Positions 1 through 8,941 of a stretch of 64,000 bases of DNA are shown here, in pieces. The notes under the pieces are model-generated. The model was not told the DNA's origin, did not search any database, and worked only from the letters and a program-made list of their open reading frames with translations. The DNA is taken from NCBI RefSeq assembly GCF_034930985.1, contig NZ_JAYGIM010000003.1, positions 248,001 through 312,000 of the forward strand, given 5' to 3'. The translations under genes and the position numbers were made by a program. Every line of letters begins with the position of its first letter. Position 1 is the stretch's first letter. The DNA is from Arcicella lustrica. Its GTDB lineage: Bacteria; Bacteroidota; Bacteroidia; Cytophagales; Spirosomataceae.

Positions 1-341
1 TTCTCAAACGGATAAGCACGCATCCCAACACTTCCGAAATAACCTTTTACGACGTCTTGATTATCAACAATAGAAGCTACAATTCCAAAGTTTACTCCAC
101 CGCCCGCATAAATAAAGGCATTTTTAGTGTAACCAAGGTTAACCATCAATGCGGGTTCTGTATTCAATGAAGAAGTAAAAGAATTCATCTGAAAACGAAA
201 ATCCATCCAAACTACTTTGGTTGGATTGGTAGCAATCGACAATTGACTATTGAAAGGGTAATAACTAATGGCTTGAGCTTTAGCAGCGTAATTAATAAAC
301 TGAAAAGTAAGGATTAATAAAAATAGCTTAAGTAGTTTCAT
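1..341 (-). CDS. Exported beta-barrel-like protein, partial (cut by window edge)
   Basis: I read 113 codons from an ATG at 341; the 3' end lies outside the window. The protein opens with a signal peptide (a Lys-containing n-region, then a Leu/Ile/Phe-rich core, ending in AKAQA). What follows has alternating hydrophobic and polar residues with many Gly, Tyr and Phe, as in small outer-membrane beta-barrel proteins of Bacteroidota. No specific family can be named from this fragment. Export is well supported; the barrel fold is an inference. Confidence 0.6.
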   Translation of the reverse strand, partial: MKLLKLFLLILTFQFINYAAKAQAISYYPFNSQLSIATNPTKVVWMDFRFQMNSFTSSLNTEPALMVNLGYTKNAFIYAGGGVNFGIVASIVDNQDVVKGYFGSVGMRAYPFE

Positions 342-549
342 GAATTTGATTGTTAGGTTTTATAGCTTGTGGCTTATTATTTTGTTATAATATTTTATTT
401 TTTTTACTTCTGAGAACAACACATCTTAAACGATACCATTTCATTACCTCACAGATTTTAATCTGTAATATCAGCGGGGATAGTCTTCTCAACTAATCTA
501 ATTTTTGTAGTTTGAAGCTCCGCATTCCAAACTCAAAACTCTACACTCC
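342..549. other. Intergenic, nothing recognised
   Basis: AT-rich spacer between two minus-strand genes. It must hold the promoter of the exported protein to the left. I see no clear hairpin terminator for the TPR gene and no open frame of note. Confidence 0.4.
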
Positions 550-2097
550 TCAGTATCCTAATTCATTCAAAGCCGCTTTTGCTTTGTTGTCGATAGAATT
601 TTTGTACTCGTGTTTTTTGTAAGAAATAGCTTTTTCAAAATAGCTTTTTGCTTTTAGTTTTTCGCCTTTTGCTTGGTAAATATAGCCCAATTGTAAAGCC
701 GAACTGGCACCAAAAGAAACAATTTGCTGTGCTGATAAAACAATTGCACGTTCATAAAAAGGAATTGCTTGTAGAATATTGTTTGACAGTTGAAAAATTC
801 TTCCTTTTCGGTAGTTAAATTCCATTCGGTCTTGAATTTGTTCAAAATTACTTTCGGAGTACTTCTCCAAAATCATCAAAGCTTTGTCATAAAAACCGCC
901 ATCACATGCCAAACGAGCTTTCATCAGTACTTTCTGACTAATCGGTTTTTTAGGATTTAATGCTAAAAAGTTTTCTGCAAATTTGGTCGCAGCTTTGTCG
1001 GCTTCAACAATATTTTCGCCTACTAATTTTACTTTTTCTAAAAATACTCTTCCTTTAGCATCTTCATTATTCAACCAATAACTTAAAAAGATTTTGTAAT
1101 AAGTATCTTTCACAAAGTTAAAACCTTTATAATGAGCTAAAAAACTTTGAAAACCTTTTGATGCCAATTGATATTGCCCTTTCTGCAATAAAATATCTGC
1201 TTTAAGATATTCAAGGAATGGGAAAGACAAGTACTCATTACTTTCTGGTCTATTTTCAAGAATGTTAAAAGCGATTTCACTTTTTCCTTCTTTCATAAAA
1301 GTAGTTACGCCAAAAAACTGAAAGAGTAAATTATCTTGATGTTGGCTAATAAATTGCTGAAACTCATTTAATTTTTTAGGATTGAATTTCAGGATATAAG
1401 CGTGAACGACATAATCTAAAAATTGTGCTTCTTCTTTAAAAACACTGTCTTTATGAATCACATTTTGTAATTCACTCAATCCGAGTTTAATATTTCCTTT
1501 TAGCCCAATCAGTTTAATTACCCATTGGTAGTTTTCGGGAGTAGAGCCAATTAAGATATGCAATAAACCGAGAGATTTTTGATTGGGTAAAAAATTAGGA
1601 AATTCTTTGGCATTGGCATCCAGTAATTTGTAGGCTTTAATAATTTCCCAACTTCCTTTGGTTTCATGTCCGAATTTTAGTTTTACAAAAGCTGAATGCA
1701 AATGAAGTTCTGCCAATAAAAAACGAAAGTAAGGCGATTTTTTGTCAAGATTTTCAATCAAATCAATCCGTTCATCTTGATGATTGATAAATTTTTCATA
1801 GAGAAATTTATCTTCCGTAATCATCAATTCTATTAAATCGGCATAACTGTTTAGATAAATATTTACGCCATTTACTGATTTATCATGTGCTAAAATACTT
1901 CTTCCATTGGCAATTTTCATTTTCAATATTTCAGAATAGGCTTTTTGCATGGCGCTATTCATTTCGAAATCTGAAGCTTTTCCCGAAGTAGTTATCAACA
2001 AAAAAGTCATCCAAAAAGTAAGATGAATTTTCTTTGAAGAGTATTTTCTCAACCAAAGCTGAATCTTATCAATATGGTTTGGAGGAATTTGTGTCAT
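550..2097 (-). CDS. TPR-repeat protein, probably exported
   Basis: A 515-residue protein with tetratricopeptide-like helical pairs, clearest in the last third (about residues 390-510, with Ala/Gly/Tyr at TPR spacing such as 'GYIYQAKGEKLKAKSYFEKA'). Residues 23-43 form a basic-then-hydrophobic segment ending in SGKAS that looks like a late signal peptide, so the start at 2097 leaves an unusually long n-region; an internal Met near residue 30 would cut into the hydrophobic core. TPR proteins act as protein-binding scaffolds and no partner is suggested by the neighbours. The function is unknown. Confidence 0.75.
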   Translation of the reverse strand: MTQIPPNHIDKIQLWLRKYSSKKIHLTFWMTFLLITTSGKASDFEMNSAMQKAYSEILKMKIANGRSILAHDKSVNGVNIYLNSYADLIELMITEDKFLYEKFINHQDERIDLIENLDKKSPYFRFLLAELHLHSAFVKLKFGHETKGSWEIIKAYKLLDANAKEFPNFLPNQKSLGLLHILIGSTPENYQWVIKLIGLKGNIKLGLSELQNVIHKDSVFKEEAQFLDYVVHAYILKFNPKKLNEFQQFISQHQDNLLFQFFGVTTFMKEGKSEIAFNILENRPESNEYLSFPFLEYLKADILLQKGQYQLASKGFQSFLAHYKGFNFVKDTYYKIFLSYWLNNEDAKGRVFLEKVKLVGENIVEADKAATKFAENFLALNPKKPISQKVLMKARLACDGGFYDKALMILEKYSESNFEQIQDRMEFNYRKGRIFQLSNNILQAIPFYERAIVLSAQQIVSFGASSALQLGYIYQAKGEKLKAKSYFEKAISYKKHEYKNSIDNKAKAALNELGY

Positions 2098-2192
2098 TGA
2101 ATGCGTTGATTATTGTATAAACGGAATTTATGCAATAATATTTAAGGCAAATTGTTGGCAATCAGACTAAATCATCCTGATTAACCAACATG

Positions 2193-2228
2193 AAAAAAGC
2201 CCATAACGTTGAGGTTACGGGCTTTTTG
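2193..2228 (-). terminator. Rho-independent terminator of the zinc-ribbon gene
   Basis: A hairpin with a nine-base outer stem (AAAAAGCCC against GGGCTTTTT) extended by TAAC/GTTA, ending in a T run on the minus strand about 20 bases past the stop of the zinc-ribbon gene. Confidence 0.8.
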
Positions 2229-2247
2229 TCTTGCAAACCAAAAGGGC

Positions 2248-3006
2248 TTATTTCTTAGAGATGAAAACGATGTCTTCAACGTCTGCCAAAATACGTCCAC
2301 AGTGTTCGCAAACAATAATTCTTTTCTTGTCTTTGATGTCAGCCTGACGCTGTGGTGGAACTGCACTAAAACAACCTCCACAAGCACCACGTTTTACTAA
2401 AACAACTGCTAAACCATTTGGATAATTTCCACGCAATTTATCGTAAGGGCGTAATAAACGTTCTTCAACAAATTTCACAGCCTTGTCACGGTTGTTCATT
2501 AATTTTTGTTCGTCTTCTTCGCTTTCAGCAATCAAAACATTTAATTCTTTCTTTTTTGCATCAAGGTCTTTTTTACGAGTATTCAAACGAGTTTCTGTTT
2601 CAGAAACATCGTCTTTTTTATTCAAAATCTTGAATTCAAATTCACGAGTACGTTTGTCAGCCAATTCCATTTCAAGTTGTTGCAATTCAATTTCTTTCGA
2701 GATTGCATCATACTCACGGTTATTGCGCACATTCATTTGTTGGTCTTTGTACTTATTTACCAACTTTTCAGCTTCTTTTTTAGCATTACGGTTTTTTGTA
2801 ATGTCTTCTTCCAAAATAGCGATTTCTTTGTTGAATTTGCTAATACGGGTTTCGATACCAGCAACTTCATCTTCCAAATCACGTACTTCTTCGGGTAAAT
2901 CGCCTCGCATCTTTTTGATGCCATCCAAGGCTGAATCTATGTTTTGAAGCTTCAAAAGAGCTTCTAATTTCTGAGCAATGGTTGTTTCGGTTGCTACTGC
3001 TGCCAT
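2248..3006 (-). CDS. Coiled-coil protein with C4 zinc ribbon (CdsZ/FlgZ-like)
   Basis: A 252-residue protein. Residues about 10-185 are a long charged coiled coil (Lys/Glu-rich heptads), followed by a zinc ribbon with Cys209, Cys212, Cys233 and Cys236 (CGGC and CEHC). This matches the C4-type zinc-ribbon family that includes chlamydial CdsZ and Helicobacter HP0958/FlgZ, where the coiled coil binds secretion components or RNA. Here there is no secretion or flagellar gene nearby, so that role is not implied. It lies 132 bases downstream of the Nif3 gene on the same strand and probably shares its transcript. Confidence 0.85.
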   Translation of the reverse strand: MAAVATETTIAQKLEALLKLQNIDSALDGIKKMRGDLPEEVRDLEDEVAGIETRISKFNKEIAILEEDITKNRNAKKEAEKLVNKYKDQQMNVRNNREYDAISKEIELQQLEMELADKRTREFEFKILNKKDDVSETETRLNTRKKDLDAKKKELNVLIAESEEDEQKLMNNRDKAVKFVEERLLRPYDKLRGNYPNGLAVVLVKRGACGGCFSAVPPQRQADIKDKKRIIVCEHCGRILADVEDIVFISKK

Positions 3007-3138
3007 TGGTTTTATTCGGTTTTATCTGTGTAACCGCTATCGGTATTAAGTTATTAGTTGAGATGGACTAATTATCCTGCATTTTCAAGGAAAGATAATT
3101 AATCAATTTGAACCAATCACGAATCACTGATAACAAAA

Positions 3139-4236
3139 TCAAAAATACTGTACAGGGTTTGTATTGACCTGACTTTTGAGAACCGCAAAATTACTAAATT
3201 TTTCAGACAAATACCTAACAATTAACTCCTTTGTATAAACTTCTGACTCATAATGTCCTATATCACAGATAATAATTTGATTTTCGGCATCAAAAAACTC
3301 GTGATACTTGTAATCTGCGGTAATAAAAACCTCTGCTCCTTGATTAATTGCGTCTTTCAATAAGAATCCGCCAGCTCCTCCACAAAGAGCAACTTTCTTA
3401 ATTTCTTTGCCTAACAATGGCGTGTGACGAATCACTTTTAATGCCATTTTACTTTTCAGCATTGTTAAGAAGTCAATTTCAGATAAAGATTCTGCTAATG
3501 TTGCCACTACACCAGAACCAACTTCTTGATTTTCGTTTTCAAGGACACTGACATAATAGGCTACTTCTTCATAAGGATGAGCAGATTTTAGTGCTTTGAT
3601 AATTTTAAATTCTTGATGAGCATCAAAAATTACTTCTATCCTATTTTCTATTACTTCTTCGGCTTCGTTCAAAGTACCAATTACTGGATTCGCATTACCC
3701 GAAGGCGTAAATCTTCCCGTGCCTTCTACCGAAAAACTGCAATTTTTATACTCACCGATTTGTCCAGCACCAGCTTCATGAAGTGCTTCTAGCAATTTTG
3801 AAGCATTTTCAGTTGGCACAAAAGTGACTAATTTCTTTAAGATTTGCTTTTTAGGTGAAAGGATTCTTACATTTTCCAAGCCTAATTTTTCAGCAATCAT
3901 AAAATTTACACCACCTTTTACGCTGTCCAAATTTGTATGTGTAGCATAAATAGCAATATCATTTTTGATGGCGAGCATTACCGCACGTTCTACATAATTT
4001 TTTCCATTGAAGCGTTTTAAACCTTTGAAAACAATTGGATGATGTGCCACAATCAAATTACAATCTCTTTTTATGGCTTCATGAATAATTTCTTCGGTAC
4101 AATCAAGCGTAACAAGTACACCAGAAACTGTAGTTTGTGGAGAACCAACAATTAATCCTGCATTATCATAACTTTCTTGATAAGCCAGTGGGGCGAGTTG
4201 CTCTAAATAATTGGTAATATCTTTGATGCTTGGCAT
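3139..4236 (-). CDS. Nif3-like dinuclear metal-centre protein
   Basis: A 365-residue protein of the Nif3/YbgI/YqfO family. The N-terminal and C-terminal Nif3 halves flank a middle insert (about residues 130-235, PII-like 'AHPYEEVAYY'), as in the long YqfO type. Visible metal-ligand motifs are AHHPIVFKG and YATHTNLDS near the N-terminus and ADYKYHEF plus CDIGHYESE near the C-terminus. The family forms hexameric toroids with two metals per subunit; the substrate is not settled, and annotation as GTP cyclohydrolase I type 2 is not well founded. It sits upstream of the zinc-ribbon gene. Confidence 0.9.
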   Translation of the reverse strand: MPSIKDITNYLEQLAPLAYQESYDNAGLIVGSPQTTVSGVLVTLDCTEEIIHEAIKRDCNLIVAHHPIVFKGLKRFNGKNYVERAVMLAIKNDIAIYATHTNLDSVKGGVNFMIAEKLGLENVRILSPKKQILKKLVTFVPTENASKLLEALHEAGAGQIGEYKNCSFSVEGTGRFTPSGNANPVIGTLNEAEEVIENRIEVIFDAHQEFKIIKALKSAHPYEEVAYYVSVLENENQEVGSGVVATLAESLSEIDFLTMLKSKMALKVIRHTPLLGKEIKKVALCGGAGGFLLKDAINQGAEVFITADYKYHEFFDAENQIIICDIGHYESEVYTKELIVRYLSEKFSNFAVLKSQVNTNPVQYF

Positions 4237-4277
4237 GAGTACGAACGATTGAAAATTGGATACAGCCCCAAAAATAG

Positions 4278-4307
4278 AAAAGGAGCAACAATATATTGCC
4301 CCTTTTT
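4278..4307 (-). terminator. Probable terminator of the GIN-domain gene
   Basis: An imperfect hairpin (AAAAGG, one bulge, GCAA against TTGC, CCTTTTT) lies 24 bases past the stop of the minus-strand DUF2807 gene and ahead of the Nif3 start. Confidence 0.55.
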
Positions 4308-4330
4308 ACGATTTGGTTTAGAAATTAAAT

Positions 4331-5050
4331 TTAATCTCGTTCAATTACGCTGCCTCCAGAAGTACTTCTTTCAAGTGTAGGATTTCCTCGGTAGCGCACA
4401 TTGCTTTCCCCAGAAGCAGATACTCTTAGGAATCTTATCGTATTTACTCTTACTCTGCTCGCTCCTGAAACATCTAAATTTTGTTCGTCTGTAATAAAAT
4501 TGAAATTATTTACTTGAGATGCGCCAGAAACTGTACCGATAATTTTTTCTCCGTCGCCATACATTGATAATTGCGAAGCCCCTGAAACATCAAAAAACAG
4601 ATTCTGAGCATCTAATTCTGTTTTTAATTGCGAAGATCCCGACAAATAAATGTTCAAATTTTTTGAAGAAAAACCTTCGATGTATGAATTATTTGCCCCA
4701 GAAAAATCAACCATTCTTAAACTTGGCATTGTAATATTTATCACAGCGTTATATCTACGATTTCTGTAATTTACATATTCGGCAAACAAAGTACCGTTAC
4801 GAACATATACATTTAATTCATCAAGGTCGGTTTCATCGCCGATGACTTCAATGCGATAAGAATTTCCTTGAATTACATTTACGTGAAAGCCATTTCCCAT
4901 TTTTATTTGGTCGAAGTTTTTCAAATAATAATAATCATGCTGTTCGTAATAAGCAGGAAGAGGGTCTTCTATATGAACAAAACAAGAAGAAAGTGCCGAA
5001 AGCATAAATAATGAAATAGCGATTATTAAAGATTTTTGCGAGGTTTTCAT
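4331..5050 (-). CDS. Putative auto-transporter-adhesin head GIN domain lipoprotein (DUF2807)
   Basis: A 239-residue protein with a lipoprotein signal peptide and lipobox LSSC (Cys at about residue 23), so it is probably anchored in the outer membrane facing the periplasm. The rest is a right-handed beta-helix of the GIN/DUF2807 type, with the typical recurring 'SGASQ' and 'SGSSQL' turns (about residues 115-200). Members are widespread in Bacteroidota; their function is unknown. It stands alone between the Nif3 operon and a divergent kinase gene. Confidence 0.85.
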   Translation of the reverse strand: MKTSQKSLIIAISLFMLSALSSCFVHIEDPLPAYYEQHDYYYLKNFDQIKMGNGFHVNVIQGNSYRIEVIGDETDLDELNVYVRNGTLFAEYVNYRNRRYNAVINITMPSLRMVDFSGANNSYIEGFSSKNLNIYLSGSSQLKTELDAQNLFFDVSGASQLSMYGDGEKIIGTVSGASQVNNFNFITDEQNLDVSGASRVRVNTIRFLRVSASGESNVRYRGNPTLERSTSGGSVIERD

Positions 5051-5146
5051 ATAAATTGAAAGTTTAAGTTTTATGTTTGTGAAGTATAGACAATGAGATA
5101 TTCTTTAACCCCCATAATCACTTTTGGATATTAAGACTTTAAATGA

Positions 5147-5725
5147 ATGACATCTAAAAATCTATATATCATTGCGGGATGTAACGGAGCAGGAAAAACA
5201 ACTGCATCATTTTATATTTTACCTAATGTTCTTGATTGTAAAGAATTTATTAACGCTGATGAAATAGCCAAAGGATTATCTCCATTTCAACCAGAAAAAG
5301 TAAGCCTTGAAGCTGGGAAAATAATGCTAAATAGAATTGATGAATTGTTAGCAAAGGATGTTGATTTCGCACTAGAAACTACACTTTCATCAAAGGCTTA
5401 TGCTAAAACAATTAAAAAGGCACAAGAGAAAGGATACTTTGTTACACTGCTATTTTTTTGGTTGGAAAGCCCAGAACTTGCTAAACAAAGAGTGAAAATT
5501 AGAGTAAGTGAAGGAGGACATAATATTCCAGAAGATGTTATTGAAAGACGCTATGAACGTGGTCTTAAAAATCTTTTTGAAATTTACTTGCCTTTGTGCG
5601 ACAATACAATGCTTTTTGATAACTCAGATAGAATGCCTATTTTAGTTATGAAAAAAGTAAAAGATGAAGAAGCTGAAATAATAGACTTTCAAAAATTTAA
5701 AAGTATTCAAAATGGAAAAGAATGA
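5147..5725 (+). CDS. Zeta-toxin-like P-loop kinase
   Basis: A 192-residue P-loop protein with Walker A GCNGAGKT at residues 11-18, a conserved 'NADEIAKGL' loop near residue 44, 'ALETTLSS' near residue 80, and a basic helix with Arg residues near 115-150. This is the layout of the zeta-toxin/COG4185 family, whose characterised members phosphorylate UDP-N-acetyl sugars and so block wall synthesis. The stop overlaps the start of a 51-residue gene by 14 bases, which suggests translational coupling and a toxin-antitoxin pair in toxin-first order. A housekeeping small-molecule kinase role remains possible. Confidence 0.75.
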   Translation: MTSKNLYIIAGCNGAGKTTASFYILPNVLDCKEFINADEIAKGLSPFQPEKVSLEAGKIMLNRIDELLAKDVDFALETTLSSKAYAKTIKKAQEKGYFVTLLFFWLESPELAKQRVKIRVSEGGHNIPEDVIERRYERGLKNLFEIYLPLCDNTMLFDNSDRMPILVMKKVKDEEAEIIDFQKFKSIQNGKE

Positions 5726-5867
5726 AATTTTAGCGTTACAAGATAAAATCGTTGAGGGTTTGAAAATCTCATCGAAAAAAATGATTGAAAATAAAAAAAA
5801 GAACAACGGCAAATTGGTTATTTTCAACAATAACCAAATCAAAACCATTAATGCGAAGAAAATTTAA
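5712..5867 (+). CDS. Small basic protein overlapping the zeta-like kinase; candidate antitoxin
   Basis: A 51-residue open frame begins at an ATG 14 bases inside the kinase gene. It encodes a Lys/Asn-rich, helix-prone N-terminal half (residues 1-30) and a short beta-like tail (GKLVIFNNNQ). The tight overlap is the main evidence that it is real. It resembles nothing I can name with certainty; its size and coupling suit an antitoxin or a regulator of the kinase. The classic epsilon antitoxin is encoded before zeta and is larger and helical, so this would be a different partner type. Confidence 0.6.
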   Translation: MEKNEILALQDKIVEGLKISSKKMIENKKKNNGKLVIFNNNQIKTINAKKI

Positions 5868-5928
5868 ACACCAATTTTAAATTCACAACTCATCATTCAC
5901 AATTCAGAACTATTACTTATATACTCCT

Positions 5929-6366
5929 ATGAAAGTACGTCCAAGTGTAGCCATTATAGAAAATGAAAAGGTATTATTAATGCGTTATCGTTACGGCGAT
6001 ACCGATGTTTTTAATCTGCCCGGTGGAAATGTAGATGCTGGCGAAACGCTTACAGATACGCTTATCAGAGAATTACAAGAAGAATTAGGCATACAAATTG
6101 CCATTGGAGAAATGCTGGTGGCTGGCGAAGTAATTTTGCCACAACAAAAAACAGATGTATTACACTGTGTTTTTAAAGCTAGCATTATTGAGGGAACTCC
6201 GATACTGAATGCCAAAGAAACCTCTGCTTTAGAAGTTCTTTGGCAACCAATTACTTCATTAAATCAATTGGCGATGTACCCGAATGTAGGAGATGATTTA
6301 CAAGTAATTTTAGTAGAAAATAAAGGTTTTGAATATCTGGGAAGACTAGACCAAGTTTGGTATTGA
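5929..6366 (+). CDS. NUDIX hydrolase
   Basis: A 145-residue protein with a complete Nudix box: G33-x5-E39-x7-R47-E48-L-x-E51-E52-x-G54. The acidic residues coordinate the divalent metal used to cleave a nucleoside diphosphate linked to some group X. The substrate cannot be told from the sequence. The gene lies 61 bases after the candidate antitoxin and converges on the SDR gene with 19 bases between stops. Its leader carries the recurrent 'attcacaact' word noted in the findings. Confidence 0.9.
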   Translation: MKVRPSVAIIENEKVLLMRYRYGDTDVFNLPGGNVDAGETLTDTLIRELQEELGIQIAIGEMLVAGEVILPQQKTDVLHCVFKASIIEGTPILNAKETSALEVLWQPITSLNQLAMYPNVGDDLQVILVENKGFEYLGRLDQVWY

Positions 6367-6385
6367 TACTTCGGATAAATCAAGA

Positions 6386-7174
6386 TTACATACAAGTTAA
6401 TCTTCCTCCATCCACAGGTAAATTCACGCCATTGATATAAGCAGCGGCGGGACTGCACAAAAAGGCTACCGCTGCTCCAAATTCTTCTGCTTCGCCGAAT
6501 CTTCCTGCTGGAATATCCGATTGAAATACTTTTTCCATCTCTTCTTTTTCCAAACCAGCCGCATTGGCTCTGGCATTTACGACAAAGTCTAATCTTGCAG
6601 TTTTGGTATAACCCGGCAAGACATTATTCACCGTAATACTGAATTGTCCTAATTCATTTGCCAAAGTTTTTGACCAAGAAGCCACCGCTCCACGAGTAGT
6701 GTTTGATACACCCAAGCCATTGATGGGTTGTTTTACCGAAGTAGAAATCACATTGATGATTCTGCCAAAGCCTGCTGATTTCATGCTAGGCACACAAGCT
6801 TGCACCAAAATATGATTACAGATTAAATGATTAGAAAAAGCTTGTGTAAATTCTTCAATCTTAGCCTCTAAAATCGCTCCTCCTGCTGGTCCGCCCGTAT
6901 TATTGACTAAAATATGAACATTTGGATTTGCCGCAAGATGTTTTTCAATCCCAGCTTTTACTTCTTCTGGTTTAGAAAAATCAGCGACAAAATAAGTATG
7001 TTGCTGTCCTTTTGAACTATCCAAGCTTTTAAGAGTTTCTTTGAGTGTGCTTTCATTGCGAGCGACCAAGGTTACGTTTGCTCCAAGTAAAGCTAACTCA
7101 ATAGCCGAAGCTCGCCCAAGCCCTTGCGTACTGCCACATACGATGGCGTTCTTATCAGTTAAATCTAAATTCAT
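6386..7174 (-). CDS. Atypical short-chain dehydrogenase/reductase family protein
   Basis: A 262-residue Rossmann protein with the nucleotide-binding motif GSTQGLG (residues 14-20), the 'VNNTGG' strand-4 motif and a C-terminal 'NGVNLPVDGG' typical of the beta-ketoacyl-ACP reductase-like SDR branch. The usual catalytic YxxxK is missing: the aligned segment reads 'GVSNTTRGAV', with Ser for Tyr and Arg for Lys. A BKR-like SDR subgroup with an imperfect tetrad is known, so this may be a non-canonical enzyme or a binding protein. It converges on the NUDIX gene. Confidence 0.85.
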   Translation of the reverse strand: MNLDLTDKNAIVCGSTQGLGRASAIELALLGANVTLVARNESTLKETLKSLDSSKGQQHTYFVADFSKPEEVKAGIEKHLAANPNVHILVNNTGGPAGGAILEAKIEEFTQAFSNHLICNHILVQACVPSMKSAGFGRIINVISTSVKQPINGLGVSNTTRGAVASWSKTLANELGQFSITVNNVLPGYTKTARLDFVVNARANAAGLEKEEMEKVFQSDIPAGRFGEAEEFGAAVAFLCSPAAAYINGVNLPVDGGRLTCM

Positions 7175-7290
7175 GTTTTAAGGAAATTAAATATATTACA
7201 CTACTTTTACTTTAGCTCATGGATATGATTATCTCATAAACCTCAAACTTTAATCTCATAAACTTTAAACGAGTATTCACCAACAAAGAT

Positions 7291-8007
7291 ATGCCAGATT
7301 TATCATTTAGAAGTACCGAAAAAGAACTGATTGACGACTTAGATTTAGATAACGATGCCCTCCGTCAGAATTTGGAAGAATTGGCAATCATCAATCAATA
7401 CTTGGGCGGAAACCAAGTAACGATTAGCGGATTGGAAACTGTTCTAAAGGCTTCAAAGCCAACACAAAGTACTTATAAAATAGCAGATTTAGGCTGTGGC
7501 GGAGGTGATATGCTGATGGTAATTGCTAAATGGGCAAGAAAAAAGCAATTAAAAACAACACTGATTGGCTTTGATGCCAACGATTTCATGATTGAATTTG
7601 CCCAAAAAAGAACCGCTCAATTCCCAGAAATAACGTATTTACATCAAAATATTTTTGCGAGAGAATTTCAAGAACATTCTTTTGATATTGTTACGATGAC
7701 GCTCTTTTGCCATCATTTTGATGACGAAAGTTTAGTAAAATTACTCCAACAACTCAAACAGCAAAGTCGTGTGGCGATTGTGATTAACGACATTCACCGA
7801 CATTGGTTTGCCTATCATTCCATCGCTTGGATTACCAAATTATTCTTAAAATCGTACTTAGTAAAAAACGACGCCAAGCTTTCAGTATGGCGAGCCTTCC
7901 GAAAATCAGATTTAGAAAACATCATTCAGCAAGCAGGTTTCACTCGTTTTTCTATCAAATGGAAATGGGCTTTTCGTTGGGAAGTGGTTTTGTTTTGTGA
8001 GGGATAA
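7291..8007 (+). CDS. Class I SAM-dependent methyltransferase
   Basis: A 238-residue protein with motif I 'ADLGCGGGDM' near residue 70, an acidic strand-2 end ('IGFDAND') near residue 98, and the post-motif 'DIVTMTLFCHHF' of the UbiE-like fold. In other Bacteroidota similar methyltransferases accompany a type III polyketide synthase and a FAD-dependent oxidoreductase; neither is present here, so the substrate remains open. The gene is transcribed alone, divergent from the SDR gene. Confidence 0.8.
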   Translation: MPDLSFRSTEKELIDDLDLDNDALRQNLEELAIINQYLGGNQVTISGLETVLKASKPTQSTYKIADLGCGGGDMLMVIAKWARKKQLKTTLIGFDANDFMIEFAQKRTAQFPEITYLHQNIFAREFQEHSFDIVTMTLFCHHFDDESLVKLLQQLKQQSRVAIVINDIHRHWFAYHSIAWITKLFLKSYLVKNDAKLSVWRAFRKSDLENIIQQAGFTRFSIKWKWAFRWEVVLFCEG

Positions 8008-8023
8008 TTACAAGGGAGTGTCC

Positions 8024-8087
8024 ACTCATAGCATGACTGACTGAATGATTTGATGCTCAGAATAATGTAATTAGTCATGCCATGAGT
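8024..8087. repeat. Imperfect 15 bp inverted repeat with a 34 bp spacer
   Basis: The arms at 8024-8038 and 8073-8087 match at 14 of 15 positions when one is reverse-complemented. They sit between the methyltransferase stop and the DUF547 start. There is no T run, so it is not a standard terminator; it may be a binding site or an RNA structure in the DUF547 leader. Confidence 0.6.
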
Positions 8088-8164
8088 ATTATGAATAAGC
8101 CAATTTTATTACATTTGTTTTACTCTTTATCATGAAAGAGTATTTTAACAATCCCAAAAAAACT

Positions 8165-8923
8165 ATGAAATTACTCATTATTCTTGCTACAATTTTTACT
8201 ATTTCTGCGAGTTGTTTTAATTCAAATGTTCCAAATTCGGATGCAAAGCCTGTGAGTCATGATGCTTGGACGACTTTGCTTAAAAAGTATGTAAATACCA
8301 ACGGCATGGTGAATTATAAGGCTTTTCAAAAAGATTCTGTTGCTCTGAATAAGTATTTGGAAATGCTATCAAAAAACACACCCAACGAAAAAACGTGGAC
8401 GAAAGATGAGCAATTGGCTTATTGGATTAATGCCTACAATGCTTTTACGGTACAACTGATTCTAAGAAATTATCCTCTGAAAAGTATCAAGGACATTGTT
8501 AAAGTAAACATTACTTATATCAATTCTCCTTGGGATATAAAATTCATCAATTTGATGGGGAAGAAATTTGATTTGAATGATATTGAAAATGGTATTATCC
8601 GTAAAAAATTTGATGAACCACGCATTCATTTTGCTTTAGTTTGTGCAGCGATTTCTTGTCCAAAACTAAGAAATGAAGCCTTTACCGCCACCGCACTCGA
8701 CGAACAATTAACCGACCAAGCCATAGATTTCTTGAATGACAACAAGAAAAATGTAGTCTCGGCCAAAGGAGCAAATCTGTCAAGTATTTTTGATTGGTAC
8801 AAAGGCGATTTCACCAAGAAAATGTCCTTACAAGCTTTTGTTAATCAATACGCCAAAGTAAAAATGCCCGCAGATGGCAAAATTCAATTTGTTAATTATA
8901 ACTGGGGATTGAATGGGCTTTGA
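8165..8923 (+). CDS. DUF547 lipoprotein
   Basis: A 252-residue protein from the ATG at 8165. A longer frame starts at 8132, but the later start gives a clean lipoprotein signal (MKLLIILAT core, lipobox near SASC). The DUF547 hallmark 'YWINAYNAF' lies near residue 95, with 'CAAISCPKLR' near residue 165; Cys and His residues around these match the conserved putative active-site residues of the family, whose biochemical function is not established. It is probably anchored in the envelope. It stands alone. Confidence 0.85.
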   Translation: MKLLIILATIFTISASCFNSNVPNSDAKPVSHDAWTTLLKKYVNTNGMVNYKAFQKDSVALNKYLEMLSKNTPNEKTWTKDEQLAYWINAYNAFTVQLILRNYPLKSIKDIVKVNITYINSPWDIKFINLMGKKFDLNDIENGIIRKKFDEPRIHFALVCAAISCPKLRNEAFTATALDEQLTDQAIDFLNDNKKNVVSAKGANLSSIFDWYKGDFTKKMSLQAFVNQYAKVKMPADGKIQFVNYNWGLNGL

Positions 8924-8941
8924 TTGAGGGAAAAACTAGTC

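Noticed and set aside
8024..8087. Terminator of the methyltransferase gene
   Set aside because: The stem is interrupted by a 34-base spacer and has no T run.
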